Shown here piece after piece: positions 47,255-56,369 of a DNA stretch of 64,000 bases. This DNA comes from CBDCWT01 sp965223305. Its GTDB lineage: Bacteria > Planctomycetota > Planctomycetia > Pirellulales > Pirellulaceae. The notes under the pieces are model-generated. The model was given only the letters and a program-made list of their open reading frames with translations, was not told the origin of the DNA and ran no database searches. The position numbers and the translations under genes are program-made. Positions within the stretch are counted from its first letter, which is position 1; each line of letters starts with the position of its first letter. The DNA is taken from the NCBI GenBank assembly GCA_965223305.1, contig CBDCWT010000037.1, positions 62,001 through 126,000 of the forward strand, given 5' to 3'.

Positions 47255-49492
47255 TTAGCTCGCGTCAATGTACTCGAAGACAACGTTGCCGGCGCTGGTT
47301 TTCGCTTTGAGGACTGGTCCGCCACCTTCCAGCTTTGCTTTCAGCTTTCCCCTCCTCTTATTTCCGTTTGCAAAAGGCGCGCTGACTCTTCCAACGCTCG
47401 TCTCCGCCTCCACGTTGAGCGCGAGTCCTTTGGCAAGCCGCACTCGGACGTTGCCGCCAGACGTGACTAAGTGGCAATCGTGCTGAGGTTGCTTCAACAA
47501 GGTGGCAACGACGTTGCCACCCGCCGTTTTGGCCTGAACTGTACCCTCGACCCCCGCAATCTTGATGTTCCCCCCCGAGGTTTCGGCCGTGATCGCATCG
47601 CTCACTCGACCAATCGTCAGGTTCCCGCCCCTCGTATGCACCTCAGCGCGGCCGTTGATGTCTTTGACGGTGACGTGACCTCCAGACGTGTTTGCCCAGA
47701 CAGGTCCGTCAACGTTGGCCAAGGTGAGGTGACCACCAGCGGATTTGACACGCACTTTGCCGGTAAGTGGGTCCTTGATGGAAATGTGACCCCCGGCAGT
47801 CGTGAGGTCGGGGTTGTAGTTGCGGGGAATTGTGACTTGAAATTTGATATCGCGAAACGGAGATCGACTCAACTTCTTTAGTTCCGGGTCCATCTTGGCC
47901 TCGATACTCAAGTTGCCGTCCCCAGGCGTAAACGTCACCTTGTGTTTGGCAGCAGTCTTTTGGGCTTCCTGTTCGTCCTGAGCGGTGACCTTTCTTTTCA
48001 ACACGACTTTCACTTGAAGCTCGTCACTCGTGTTGACTTCGATGTGGCCACTGTCAGCGCGGATAACTAGCTGGCCTCCCGCCTTCGCCGGAAATACCCG
48101 TTCTTCGGCCATCTCAAACTCAGGTTCCGGCGCGACGACCTGACGCGGCGAGCGTTCGGGCTCGACCTGCTGAGTCGCCAAGACGAGCGCGTTGGACTGG
48201 CGAGCTGCTGTTTGTGGCGCCGCAACTCCGTTGGTCAGCAGCGTGACGGCAGCGACCATGGTCGCGACGGCGGCCAGACCGATGAGGGAGAACTTGGCAC
48301 GCGAGCCGACCCTCCGCTGACTGGTATCGGTCACACGCCACGTACGATCCGGTATGTGGACAGAAGAGGGATTCTGCAAATGAGCCAACTCATGCGACAG
48401 CACTTCCGCCACTTGGCTGGCAGAGTCGAATCGATCTTCGCGGCGTTTCGACATTAGCTTCGATATCATCGCTTCGAGCCAGTCGGCAATCTCGGGATTT
48501 GTTTCTCGAATGGGCCTCGCCTGGCACTCGCACACGCGCTGAATCACGCCGAACACTGTATCGGCGCGAAACGGGGGACGGCCGGTACACGCGGTGTACA
48601 TCGTGCTTCCAAGGCTAAAGAGATCCGATCTGTGATCGATGTTCTCACCCATCGCCTGCTCCGGGGACATGAACTGCGGCGTTCCGGCGATCGTCCCGCT
48701 ACGCGTCATCGCCGCCTCGTCCGCAACTCGTGCAAGTCCGAAATCAGTGACCAATACACGGTCCACGCTGTTTTCCAGAAGAACATTAGCCGGCTTGATG
48801 TCGCGGTGGACGATGCCTTGCTCGTGCGCGGCGGCTAGGCCTCGAGCCACCTGCAAACCAATCCGGACAACCTGGCATGTGTCCAGGGGGCCTGCCTGCT
48901 CGACTCGCTGGTTCAACGAGGAGCCAGGGACATACTGCATCACGATGTAGGGGATACCTCGAAATTCGTCTACCGCGAAGATGGGCACGACGTGCTCGTG
49001 CGAAACTGCGGCCACCGCTCTGGCTTCTCGCTCAAATCTACGCCTCGCCGAACCGTTGCTGGCGAAAGCCGGTGCCAGGATCTTGATGGCAACGTAACGA
49101 TTAAGTCGAGCCTCAAGAGCCTTGACGACGATCCCCGTGCTGCCCTGTCCGATCAAACCGCAAACTTCGTAACTTCCGATGCGCCCCAGCATTTCTGGAT
49201 GATCCGTGGGGCCGAGGTATTTCTTGAGCAGGTCAAATTGCACGTCGCGATGCTCGAACGTGGCTGTTTCCTCGGCGGCATCGCTAACCTGGTGGCTGAC
49301 GTGACTCGTCAGTTGACGTGGCAGTGCATTCCACAGCTTGCTGTCTGCCGCGACGGTCTCGAGAACCCGCTGGCACTCCCAACAGTCATTTAGATGACGG
49401 AGAACTTTCGATTCATCGCGCTCACTGAGCTTGTCGCTCAGCAGCAACTCAAGTCGATCGACTTCGTAGCAGCTATTCTCGCTGTCGGACAT
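47255..49492 (-). CDS. Ser/Thr protein kinase with N-terminal zinc-finger-like segment and C-terminal DUF4097-type domain
   Basis: The product is 745 aa; GGAG lies eight bases before the ATG. Residues 1-50 contain LNDCWECQRVLE, like the anti-sigma zinc fingers of this kinase group. The kinase domain (about 103-370) has GQGSTGIVVKA, the Lys of AIKILAP, HRDIKPANVLL and DFGLARV, so it is complete. One TM helix follows (about 400-422, LIGLAAVATMVAAVTLLTNG). The C-terminal ~240 residues are repeats of the type TSGGHVTVKDINGRAEVHTRGGN and AETSGGNIKIAGVEG, a DUF4097/adhesin-like beta-helix outside the membrane. It is 33 bp behind its ECF sigma gene and probably senses envelope state. Confidence 0.92.
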   Translation of the reverse strand: MSDSENSCYEVDRLELLLSDKLSERDESKVLRHLNDCWECQRVLETVAADSKLWNALPRQLTSHVSHQVSDAAEETATFEHRDVQFDLLKKYLGPTDHPEMLGRIGSYEVCGLIGQGSTGIVVKALEARLNRYVAIKILAPAFASNGSARRRFEREARAVAAVSHEHVVPIFAVDEFRGIPYIVMQYVPGSSLNQRVEQAGPLDTCQVVRIGLQVARGLAAAHEQGIVHRDIKPANVLLENSVDRVLVTDFGLARVADEAAMTRSGTIAGTPQFMSPEQAMGENIDHRSDLFSLGSTMYTACTGRPPFRADTVFGVIQRVCECQARPIRETNPEIADWLEAMISKLMSKRREDRFDSASQVAEVLSHELAHLQNPSSVHIPDRTWRVTDTSQRRVGSRAKFSLIGLAAVATMVAAVTLLTNGVAAPQTAARQSNALVLATQQVEPERSPRQVVAPEPEFEMAEERVFPAKAGGQLVIRADSGHIEVNTSDELQVKVVLKRKVTAQDEQEAQKTAAKHKVTFTPGDGNLSIEAKMDPELKKLSRSPFRDIKFQVTIPRNYNPDLTTAGGHISIKDPLTGKVRVKSAGGHLTLANVDGPVWANTSGGHVTVKDINGRAEVHTRGGNLTIGRVSDAITAETSGGNIKIAGVEGTVQAKTAGGNVVATLLKQPQHDCHLVTSGGNVRVRLAKGLALNVEAETSVGRVSAPFANGNKRRGKLKAKLEGGGPVLKAKTSAGNVVFEYIDAS

Positions 49493-49525
49493 CTACCATT
49501 TCTCCATCAAAGAAAGAGTCGGAAA

Positions 49526-50122
49526 TCAGAGATCGGCGTCGCCATCTAGTTGCGACAGAATCGCGCGCAGACGGGCGACGACACGACACTTTGCTGTATA
49601 TACGCTGCCGACGGAGACACCCAATTCGCGGGCCACATCCTCCGGCCGTTTGCCTTCCACAGCGGTTTGGAAAAATGCCTTCCACGTCCTCTCGTGTACC
49701 TCCGATTGCACGCGAGAGGCCGCCCATTCAAACAACGACCTGTGGTACTCCTGGAGAAAGGCGTCGGCGCCTGACTCCTGGGGCAGTTCAGCGAAGAGCC
49801 CCGCGACGCTCGTACCGCCGCCTACGATCGCCTGCCGTGAACGATCGGCGAGCGCGTCGACGACGATGTTGCGGGCTGCCCGGAAGAGCCATCCGCGAAA
49901 CGAACCTCGCGATGGGTCGCCGTCCCAAGTGTCGACACGCTTGTGGACTGCCAACAATACACTTTGCGTCACATCGTGAGCGTCGGCGTCCTGGAGCCCC
50001 CGTTGCCGGCAGTACCGAAAGATCGCTTGCTCGTAGACCTCCAAGAACTCCGCCCAAGCGTCGTCACTGCGTTGGCTAAGCCGAATCAGAAGACTGTGTC
50101 TGGTTTGCGGAAGCCGGCTCAT
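49526..50122 (-). CDS. ECF RNA polymerase sigma factor paired with the DUF4097 kinase
   Basis: The product is 198 aa. Region 2 has FLEVYEQAIFRYCRQRGLQDADAHDVTQ and SFRGWLFRAARNIVVDAL. Region 4 has PEDVARELGVSVGSVYTAKCRV, the helix-turn-helix. It differs in sequence and length pattern from the sigma factors at 21145 and 22119 and belongs to another planctomycete group. The kinase gene follows after 33 bp, so both are almost certainly one transcript. The kinase zinc-finger-like segment may hold the sigma factor until released. Confidence 0.93.
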   Translation of the reverse strand: MSRLPQTRHSLLIRLSQRSDDAWAEFLEVYEQAIFRYCRQRGLQDADAHDVTQSVLLAVHKRVDTWDGDPSRGSFRGWLFRAARNIVVDALADRSRQAIVGGGTSVAGLFAELPQESGADAFLQEYHRSLFEWAASRVQSEVHERTWKAFFQTAVEGKRPEDVARELGVSVGSVYTAKCRVVARLRAILSQLDGDADL

Positions 50123-50222
50123 GACGACAAGTTACAGTGTTTGGTCCGTGGACGCACTTATAGTAACTCCCCGGAGCAGCGTGTTTCTTACACGACTTCT
50201 TCGATTAATCACCGGATTTCTT

Positions 50223-50442
50223 GCAGTCCACCAAACTCTGGCGAGTTCGGCTACGACTCTGGCAAGTTCGGCTACGCTCCAAATCAGCCGCTGGGCGTTA
50301 GCCTACGGTTCCCAACCTCACCCTCCCGCTCGCGGGAGGGTCGGACGCGTAGCGTCCGGGGAGGGTTTTCCCCGGGAGTGAGCGCCTCAAGGCGTGCCCC
50401 CCCTCTCCGGCCCTGCGGGCCGACTCTCCCCGAGGGGAGAGT
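50223..50442 (+). repeat. Composite repeat cassette, copy 2, with a 21-bp tandem repeat
   Basis: Same elements as 32269-32416, reversed: GCAGTCCACCAAACTCTGG, two tandem 21-bp units (50235-50255 and 50256-50276, one mismatch), TCAGCCGCTGGGCGTTAGCC (50284-50303), several GC-rich hairpins, then CGGCCC-TGC-GGGCCG and CTCTCCCC-GA-GGGGAGAG near 50409-50442. It is longer than copy 1 because of extra hairpins in the middle (50321-50400). It fills the space between the sigma gene and the end of the membrane-protein gene and could end transcription of the operon coming from the right. Confidence 0.75.
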
Positions 50443-50453
50443 GGAAGAAGACG

Positions 50454-51278
50454 CTAGTACTGCACACCCATAAAACGACTGGACATCAAAGCAACCAACA
50501 TCGAGACGACAAAAAACGTCGCCCACCAAGGGACTTTCCATCCCAAAATAGGAGTGTCTCGCGATGCGAGCTGAACTTCAATCGAGTCGATCGGAGAGTC
50601 GGCAGCCAGCCCAGATTCGGCCGGAAACAGCAAGCGATGCCAAGTCGATGCGGCTCGTTTCGGATTCGAGATCTGCAACACCCCAGGCGTGGAGATCGGA
50701 AGCTGCTTGTAAATGACACGGTCCTCGATCGTCCACTCCAGGACCGCCGGCTCACTGCCTTCCGCGCGAACTCGCCAGTAGATAGTGGAGTTCTGCTCGT
50801 CGCGCAGTGCCTCGGTCTCCACCACGAAGCCATCACCGGGGCTAAGGAAGACGTCTCGGCATGCTTTCCACGAGGCGGGCTTCACGTGCATCGCGACGAC
50901 AGCCTGCTCACCCCGCACAAGCGAGCGGTACTCGTACCGCATCGCCAGCTGTGCCAACACAAAAAGCAACGGCACGATCATCACCAACATGGGCGGCAGC
51001 GAGTGCAACACCCGCAGCCCCGCCGACCGAAGAATTCGGAGCTGGCATTGAAACGTGACAAACAAGTCGTCCTTGAACAACTTGACGGCCAGCAGCTGAG
51101 CTCGAATGTCGTCCGCCGTGCGGCGCAGGGCGCGCTGATTGGAGGTGCGGCCGAAAATGTACGTCATGATGATCCCGGTCACCGCCGACCAGACCACCAA
51201 CCCAGTTGCCGGGAAGTGTCGAAAGGGCGCCAGCAGCAACTCGGCAGCCGACGTCAGCAGCGCGTTCCACGTATCCAT
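50454..51278 (-). CDS. Three-TM membrane protein, possibly Oxa1/YidC-like
   Basis: The product is 274 aa. TM1 (about 25-43, TGLVVWSAVTGIIMTYIFG) is followed by a basic helical stretch (RTSNQRALRRTADDIRAQLLAVKLFKDD), a TM2 region (about 92-112, LPPMLVMIVPLLFVLAQLA), a soluble beta-rich domain of about 130 residues, and TM3 close to the end (WATFFVVSMLVALMSSRF). TM1, then a charged helical hairpin, then TM2 resembles the EMC3/DUF106 branch of the Oxa1 superfamily, but the large domain between TM2 and TM3 is unusual. The family call is tentative. It is the last gene of the sulfotransferase/phosphatase operon, 10 bp after the small protein gene. Confidence 0.6.
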   Translation of the reverse strand: MDTWNALLTSAAELLLAPFRHFPATGLVVWSAVTGIIMTYIFGRTSNQRALRRTADDIRAQLLAVKLFKDDLFVTFQCQLRILRSAGLRVLHSLPPMLVMIVPLLFVLAQLAMRYEYRSLVRGEQAVVAMHVKPASWKACRDVFLSPGDGFVVETEALRDEQNSTIYWRVRAEGSEPAVLEWTIEDRVIYKQLPISTPGVLQISNPKRAASTWHRLLFPAESGLAADSPIDSIEVQLASRDTPILGWKVPWWATFFVVSMLVALMSSRFMGVQY

Positions 51279-51288
51279 GTCGGTCGGC

Positions 51289-51486
51289 TTACTCGATATA
51301 GCCTAATCCACGCAGCTGCTTTTGCACCTCCGCCTCGTCGGCTGCGTCATCAAACTTAGCGGCCTCTTTCTCTAAGATGTGCACGATGAACTCCTCCGTG
51401 TTGGAGTACCCACCGGCAACAGCAATCTCGGCCAAACGCTGATACAGCGGCTTGGCGATCTTGACTTTCGCATCTGAGCCAAACAT
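51289..51486 (-). CDS. Small protein, ribbon-helix-helix-like, in the phosphatase operon
   Basis: The product is 65 aa from the ATG at 51486; the frame extends 12 codons upstream but overlaps the previous gene. The strand-like VKIAKPLYQRL followed by two helices (EIAVAGGYSNTEEFIVHILEKEA) fits a ribbon-helix-helix fold. The C terminus EVQKQLRGLGYIE resembles the short ending common in sulfatase/phosphatase-superfamily proteins. No signal peptide. It lies 32 bp after the phosphatase gene and 10 bp before the membrane protein gene. It may be an antitoxin-like or regulatory protein or a subunit of its neighbours; none of these is proven. Confidence 0.6.
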   Translation of the reverse strand: MFGSDAKVKIAKPLYQRLAEIAVAGGYSNTEEFIVHILEKEAAKFDDAADEAEVQKQLRGLGYIE

Positions 51487-51518
51487 GACATTTCTCGTGT
51501 TTCGAAAGTAGGTGATCC

Positions 51519-53588
51519 TCAACGGCGGCCGAGCACGCTCCTGCCTCCAAGCTCAGCTGGTGCCGCCAGCCCAAACACGTCTAAGATCGTGGGGGCTAGG
51601 TCGCGGAGATTTGGATCGTCGACGGCAATCGGCCGATTCGACAACAGAATGCCGGGAACCAAGTGCGCGGCAATACAGTGATCGCCGGACCAGCGGTCCA
51701 GGTTGTCCTCGATGATCTCTTCGGAGAAACCACCCAGCAACGTCGACCATCCAGCTCGGTAGTTACGCGCATAACCAATGAGCAGATCGGGGGCGATCGC
51801 GGGATCAGCGTCCTGATAGTCCAATGCAGTGTTGTAGATCTTGTCGATAACCCGCGCGCCGTCGGTATCCACAACAGCCAGCAGCTCGGCGGTTAACTTC
51901 TTCAGTAAGCCCTCTTTTTCTTCATCGGTTACGATTCCATGTTTTTCGCGACCCTTCAAGTTCAAGTACAGCCCGTTCAATCCAATGCCGTATGCTTTGG
52001 AGTTGCTCCAATCGACATCGGCCAGCGGTCGACCGCTAGCCATATCGTCCGTATCTTGCTCATCACCGCTCGAAGCGCGGCGCGTCAAATAACCGTGTTG
52101 ATGTAACCAAGTATTGAGATTGAAGCCACGGCGGAAACTGGCGAATCCGTGGTCCGACATCACGATCAGCGCATCCGTATCCCGAATCGCTTGCATCGCA
52201 TCGCCGACCAGCGCGTCCATCTTAATGTACGTGTCCTCAATGACACGCGAGTACTTTTCTCCCTGGCTCTCCAGACGACCCGGATGGTCGGGATCTTGAT
52301 CGCGCCAAAAGATGTGCGAAATCTGGTCAGGTGTGCCGAAGTAAAAAAACAAACATCCCGAGTCGAACTCTCGGAGGGCGTGTTGATACTGCACGATGCG
52401 TTCCTCCAGGATCATGTTGGCTTTGTCCAACCACTGATCCTCGTCGAGCGCACCCTCCTGGATCTCGGCAGTATGCTCCGGAATGCCGGCCGTGAAGTAC
52501 CTACCTGTAGCGTGTGCCAGCTCAGTTGCAAATCTTGCAGGTTCGCTAATCGGGACAGCCGGCGCTAAGGGGTCGATGTTGATCGGCGTGACAAAGATCT
52601 CCAGCACTGGCCTAATCTCTTTGACATAGAAACGCACCGTCCCGTTGATCGAAGTTGGCGCTCGTAGAGCGGTGAGGGCCGTTGCGCCGGGAATACCCGT
52701 TTGAAAAGCGACCGGCGTCCAGTCACTCCATTCTCCCGTCTTCAACACGTGAACGACATCTCCGGTGGCGATCTTAACAAGATCACGATCGGCGTCACGC
52801 ACGATTTCGATCTTTGCCGTCATGTTTGGAATCTCACCATCGTCGTCGGGGCTTCTGAGGAAGTTTGGTGGTCCGACGAGCTCCACCTCGGCGCGATTCT
52901 TGATCGCACGCAATTGCTGAAAACTGCCACCGGACGCAAAACGTCCTTCGGCAGGTGCAATTGCCGAAAACAGGGTGAACTCACCGTACGACCCCAGCAA
53001 GTCGGGTGTGCCCATGCCGGTCAAGCATTGGAGGTGCCCGTGACCCTGTGCTGCGCTGGCCGGATAATTAGCGGGCATCCTGTAAATCGTCGCGTCAATA
53101 CCCTGCTCGTTGAGGAAGTCCCAGAAGGTCGGGCCTTCACGCCGCAAGACAAGCTTGTCGGAGGTCAATGGAATTCGCCAATCAGCAAAGCGCAACTCGC
53201 GATGAATCGACGCGGCTTCGATCGAGCTAGTCGAGAGGTAGGGTTCGATCGCCAGCGTCTCGTCCGCAGGATTGGGATCGCGATGAATGAAATCATAGAT
53301 CTCGTGTACGCCAGGATCACAACCACTGATCACATTCGACCAGGCAACTGGACTTTGAGGAGGCATGCTCGTTGCCAACTTGCGAAAACCGCCTTGCTTG
53401 GACAGCTTCAAGAAGTTGGGCAACTTGCCTTCATCCATGTACCGCTGCAGCAAGACTGGGTCCATGCCATCCATGCCGATCATCAACAGCCGCGGCTCGG
53501 GGGACTGCGAGTCACGACAACCGGCCAAGATCAGTGCAAACAGCCAGAGCCAGCACCTGCGAGCATTCGATTTGGAGGTAATTTTCAT
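51519..53588 (-). CDS. Alkaline-phosphatase-superfamily lipoprotein (type I phosphodiesterase/nucleotide pyrophosphatase)
   Basis: The product is 689 aa with a lipobox (LILAGC, Cys24). The metal-binding Asp40 is in MIGMDGMDP, and the nucleophile position in PPQSPVAWSN is Ser79. Later metal ligands are in IVMSDHGFASFRRG and near the end in SGDHCIAAHLVPG. It sits outside the inner membrane and probably hydrolyses phosphodiesters or transfers phospho-groups; the substrate is unknown. Its ATG overlaps the TGA of the broken homologue upstream (ATGA, 53585-53588), so the two were translated together. A pair of related phosphatases in one operon suggests two steps or a hetero-complex. Confidence 0.88.
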   Translation of the reverse strand: MKITSKSNARRCWLWLFALILAGCRDSQSPEPRLLMIGMDGMDPVLLQRYMDEGKLPNFLKLSKQGGFRKLATSMPPQSPVAWSNVISGCDPGVHEIYDFIHRDPNPADETLAIEPYLSTSSIEAASIHRELRFADWRIPLTSDKLVLRREGPTFWDFLNEQGIDATIYRMPANYPASAAQGHGHLQCLTGMGTPDLLGSYGEFTLFSAIAPAEGRFASGGSFQQLRAIKNRAEVELVGPPNFLRSPDDDGEIPNMTAKIEIVRDADRDLVKIATGDVVHVLKTGEWSDWTPVAFQTGIPGATALTALRAPTSINGTVRFYVKEIRPVLEIFVTPINIDPLAPAVPISEPARFATELAHATGRYFTAGIPEHTAEIQEGALDEDQWLDKANMILEERIVQYQHALREFDSGCLFFYFGTPDQISHIFWRDQDPDHPGRLESQGEKYSRVIEDTYIKMDALVGDAMQAIRDTDALIVMSDHGFASFRRGFNLNTWLHQHGYLTRRASSGDEQDTDDMASGRPLADVDWSNSKAYGIGLNGLYLNLKGREKHGIVTDEEKEGLLKKLTAELLAVVDTDGARVIDKIYNTALDYQDADPAIAPDLLIGYARNYRAGWSTLLGGFSEEIIEDNLDRWSGDHCIAAHLVPGILLSNRPIAVDDPNLRDLAPTILDVFGLAAPAELGGRSVLGRR

Positions 53589-55692
53589 AGCAGTGAGCGT
53601 CCGTCCATGTAAGCAGGTCTCTCGACCCCTAACAGTTCCAGCGTTGTTGGCGCAATGTCGACTATGCGAGCCGGTTTCGCCTCATCGAGTGCTCTGCTCG
53701 TAAACAGCACACCGGGCACGAACTCGGGGTGAACACAGTGATCGCCGCTCCAAGCCTTCTTGTTGTCAGAGAATACTTCCGCACCCGTCTTGCCGACAGC
53801 GGCATCCCAGGAAACGCGGTACCCGTGTGTGTAGCCAACGAGAATGTCCGGCGCGGCCTCAGTGTACGGGCCGTGGTAAACGTCCTCTCGGGGCATCGCC
53901 GTCCGAACCGCGGGCGTGTTCGACTGGGGGTCGCAGATGCCAGTCAGCCTATCAGCGATCTCCGCGACGAGTCGCCGTTTCTCCTCTCCCGGCGGGACAA
54001 TACCGTCTCGCTCGCGCCCTTCCTGGTTGATGAAGATCCCCGCTAGACCGATCGCATAAGCCCGTGTGTGCTGCCAATCAACGTCGCTCAAGTAGATCTT
54101 ACTCGAAGCGCCAGCCCCCTCTTTTAACCTCAGATACCCCTCGCTCAACAACCAGGCGTTCAGGTCAACCCCCCGTCGGAATGATGTGAAGCCGTGATCG
54201 CTCATGACGATCAACGTCGTGTCTTCGCCGACCGCTTTCATCGCACGTCCGACGAGCTCGTCCATCCTGACATACATGTCGCGGATCGTGTTTGCATAAC
54301 GGCCATCGTCTCCATTGAGTGCCGGATGATGCTTCTCCAGGAAACGCCAAAACATGTGCTGAATCCGATCCGGGCCGTCAAAAACACAAACAACCATCCC
54401 ATTGCGAACTTTGGTCAACGCATCAAAGAACATCGCTTCCCGTTCTTCGTGGATTGCGTAAGCTTGCTGCAGGAAAGCCGCTTCGTCCATCAAGCCCTCC
54501 GACAGCGACCACGTGTCCTCTGCCAACCCCAGCGTCGCGAACGCTTCCTGTTGGCGAGCCAGATAGCTTGAATAGACCGTGGGGTGCGAGATGGGCATCA
54601 CCGGCTTGTCCGGATCGATCTGGATACTGCTGCAGTACATCTCGAAGCTGTCATCCTAGCTGCTTCAAGATAGAACTTGCAGATACCACGTACACTTTGA
54701 CAGCCGGGGGCGGCCGCGAAGGCGACCCTGACCCACGGAGTGTAAACTCGACGCAATCGGCAGAACGATCGACTGACTGTCCGATTTTCATCCTCGCGGG
54801 CCTGCCGGCCCTTGCCCGGCGAAACCACAAAAGGAATCTGAAGCTCCGGTTGACCCGCGAGCGGAGCGAGTTGCCAGGGCCCCTTCAAATGGGAATGGAT
54901 TTCGCTGCCAACGCGCTTCAACAATAATTCGCTGTCCGCCGGCGTCGCTGCCATGTGTGGCGCACCTTCTTCGCCCTGTTCGGCATAATACGAAAACGTT
55001 CCTTGGGTACCCAACAGAGTCAGGGACACACATGGCTGCCAACTGCACGCCAGAAAACTTGTCTGGAGGAAAGGTAATTGGTACTCGTAGTACGGCGCTG
55101 AAGATTCGCGACTCGCCCAACACCGTCCAGAATGGCTTGCTTTTTCGTAGGCTCGGTGATTTCAGGTTTGGATAGTGGAATGACATACTCGGCCAAGCTT
55201 CAATGTTCGTTTGTGGCTCGCGAATTCGAACCGACGACATCGTCGGTTGGTAGTTCTATGCGGGTCACGCGATATAAAGTCAAAGATATTGTGTTTGCCG
55301 GGATTGCTGCCGGTGGCGAAACTCGACCAGGCGACTGGCGACAACGGCGGACAAGTTGTCTTCATGCGTTGATAGCCCCCCTGATCCTTCGCAGTTTGGC
55401 CAAATTCGGCAGCAAACCTTCGTCTAAGTACTTTTCTGTTAGCGTCGGTTCCAGGCCGTCGAGACCCAACGATGACGACGCGTCTTTGTCTTGAGCCTTG
55501 AGCCGGGCCCGATTTCCACGAATCGAATAAACGATGCGGCGAATGGGCCAGGTGATCATCACCAACATTGCCGTACAAGATCGCTCCCAAAACGGCCAAA
55601 AACGACCCGACCAATCGCAATCCCAGCACCGGGACCGATGTAGGCCATCGGTAGCGTGTTGAGCGGAACTGAAAAGCGAGGTCAGCCAACAT
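53585..55692 (-). pseudogene. Second alkaline-phosphatase-superfamily protein, several frameshifts in the N-terminal half
   Basis: The C-terminal 351 codons (53585-54640) are intact, with LIVMSDHGFTSFRRGVDLNAWL and SGDHCVHPEFVPGVLF. Upstream, the homologous N-terminal half is scattered over frames: an N-terminal membrane helix (LRLVGSFLAVLGAIL) from the ATG at 55692, RIVYSIRGNRARLK and LDGLEPTLTEKYLDEGLLP, TTCPPLSPVAWSSFATG with the nucleophile Ser, then SVRIREP, FWTVLGESR and QGTFSYYA. At least four shifts are needed to join them. The Asp of the first metal site is kept in GLDGLEP. The product would be about 700 aa and membrane-anchored. It may be a true pseudogene or an error-rich stretch; the downstream gene is intact. 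Confidence 0.8.
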
Positions 55693-55759
55693 TGATTGGT
55701 GTCAGGTTAGATCATGGTGGAAGTGACTGAGGAATCGTATTGAGTCGATCACCGTAGGC

Positions 55760-56359
55760 TTACTGTCGTCGCAGTGATGGATCCACAACGGAAACCATGG
55801 CTTCAACATTCAGTTCTCCTGACAGGAAACCGTCGATCCGCTCAATCTGTGACCGGGGGTACGCCAGGATCGCGCCGTACCAGACCTCGATGAATTCAAA
55901 GCACGATTGTCGGTCCATGTAGTCTCTCGCTTGATTCAGCTGGTTTTCGTACGCACGAGCGAGTTTGTCGGGTGGCAGGTTTGCTCCCTCGGTGCCCAGC
56001 CGCTCTAGCATGGCCGTCTGCGACTTCACCACTGTTTCGGTCTTTCTGCGCATCATGATCACGCGATAGGGTCGATCCCGGGGTAAGTCGCTCAATAACG
56101 CGTGGACGACTTTGACCGCCTTGCCCTCCGAGCCGTCCATCCACGATGAATCGCGGCGGGTTCGCTTGACTGCCTCCAACTCGTAATAGCCGCGCGGGTT
56201 ATCTTGGTCTGCAACACGTAACCCGTCCGACAGCACAGTAAGGCCGCCCGCAGCCAGCATCTGCATCATCATGGAAGTGCCAGATCGAGGAAGGCCCGAC
56301 ACCACCACCAGTGGCGTTTGCGACTCCCACGAGCCACCGACAGGTAACACTTTCGGCAT
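55760..56359 (-). CDS. PAPS-dependent sulfotransferase family protein
   Basis: The product is 199 aa. The 5'-phosphosulfate loop VVVSGLPRSGTSMMMQML is at residues 18-35, and a 3'-phosphate-binding region follows near YRVIMMRRKTETVVKSQ. It is cytoplasmic; it would move sulfate from PAPS to an acceptor that cannot be read from the sequence. The protein is short for the family. The gene starts 10 bp after the arylsulfotransferase-like gene and ends 67 bp before the first phosphatase gene, so it is part of the six-gene operon. Confidence 0.85.
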   Translation of the reverse strand: MPKVLPVGGSWESQTPLVVVSGLPRSGTSMMMQMLAAGGLTVLSDGLRVADQDNPRGYYELEAVKRTRRDSSWMDGSEGKAVKVVHALLSDLPRDRPYRVIMMRRKTETVVKSQTAMLERLGTEGANLPPDKLARAYENQLNQARDYMDRQSCFEFIEVWYGAILAYPRSQIERIDGFLSGELNVEAMVSVVDPSLRRQ

Positions 56360-56369
56360 GTTGCAAACG

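Noticed and set aside
49591..50079. Plus-strand 162-codon frame over the ECF sigma gene
   Set aside because: Antisense shadow; the minus-strand frame contains all sigma regions.
50454..51278. Calling this gene yidC
   Set aside because: Only the helix arrangement hints at it; conserved YidC residues cannot be confirmed by eye.
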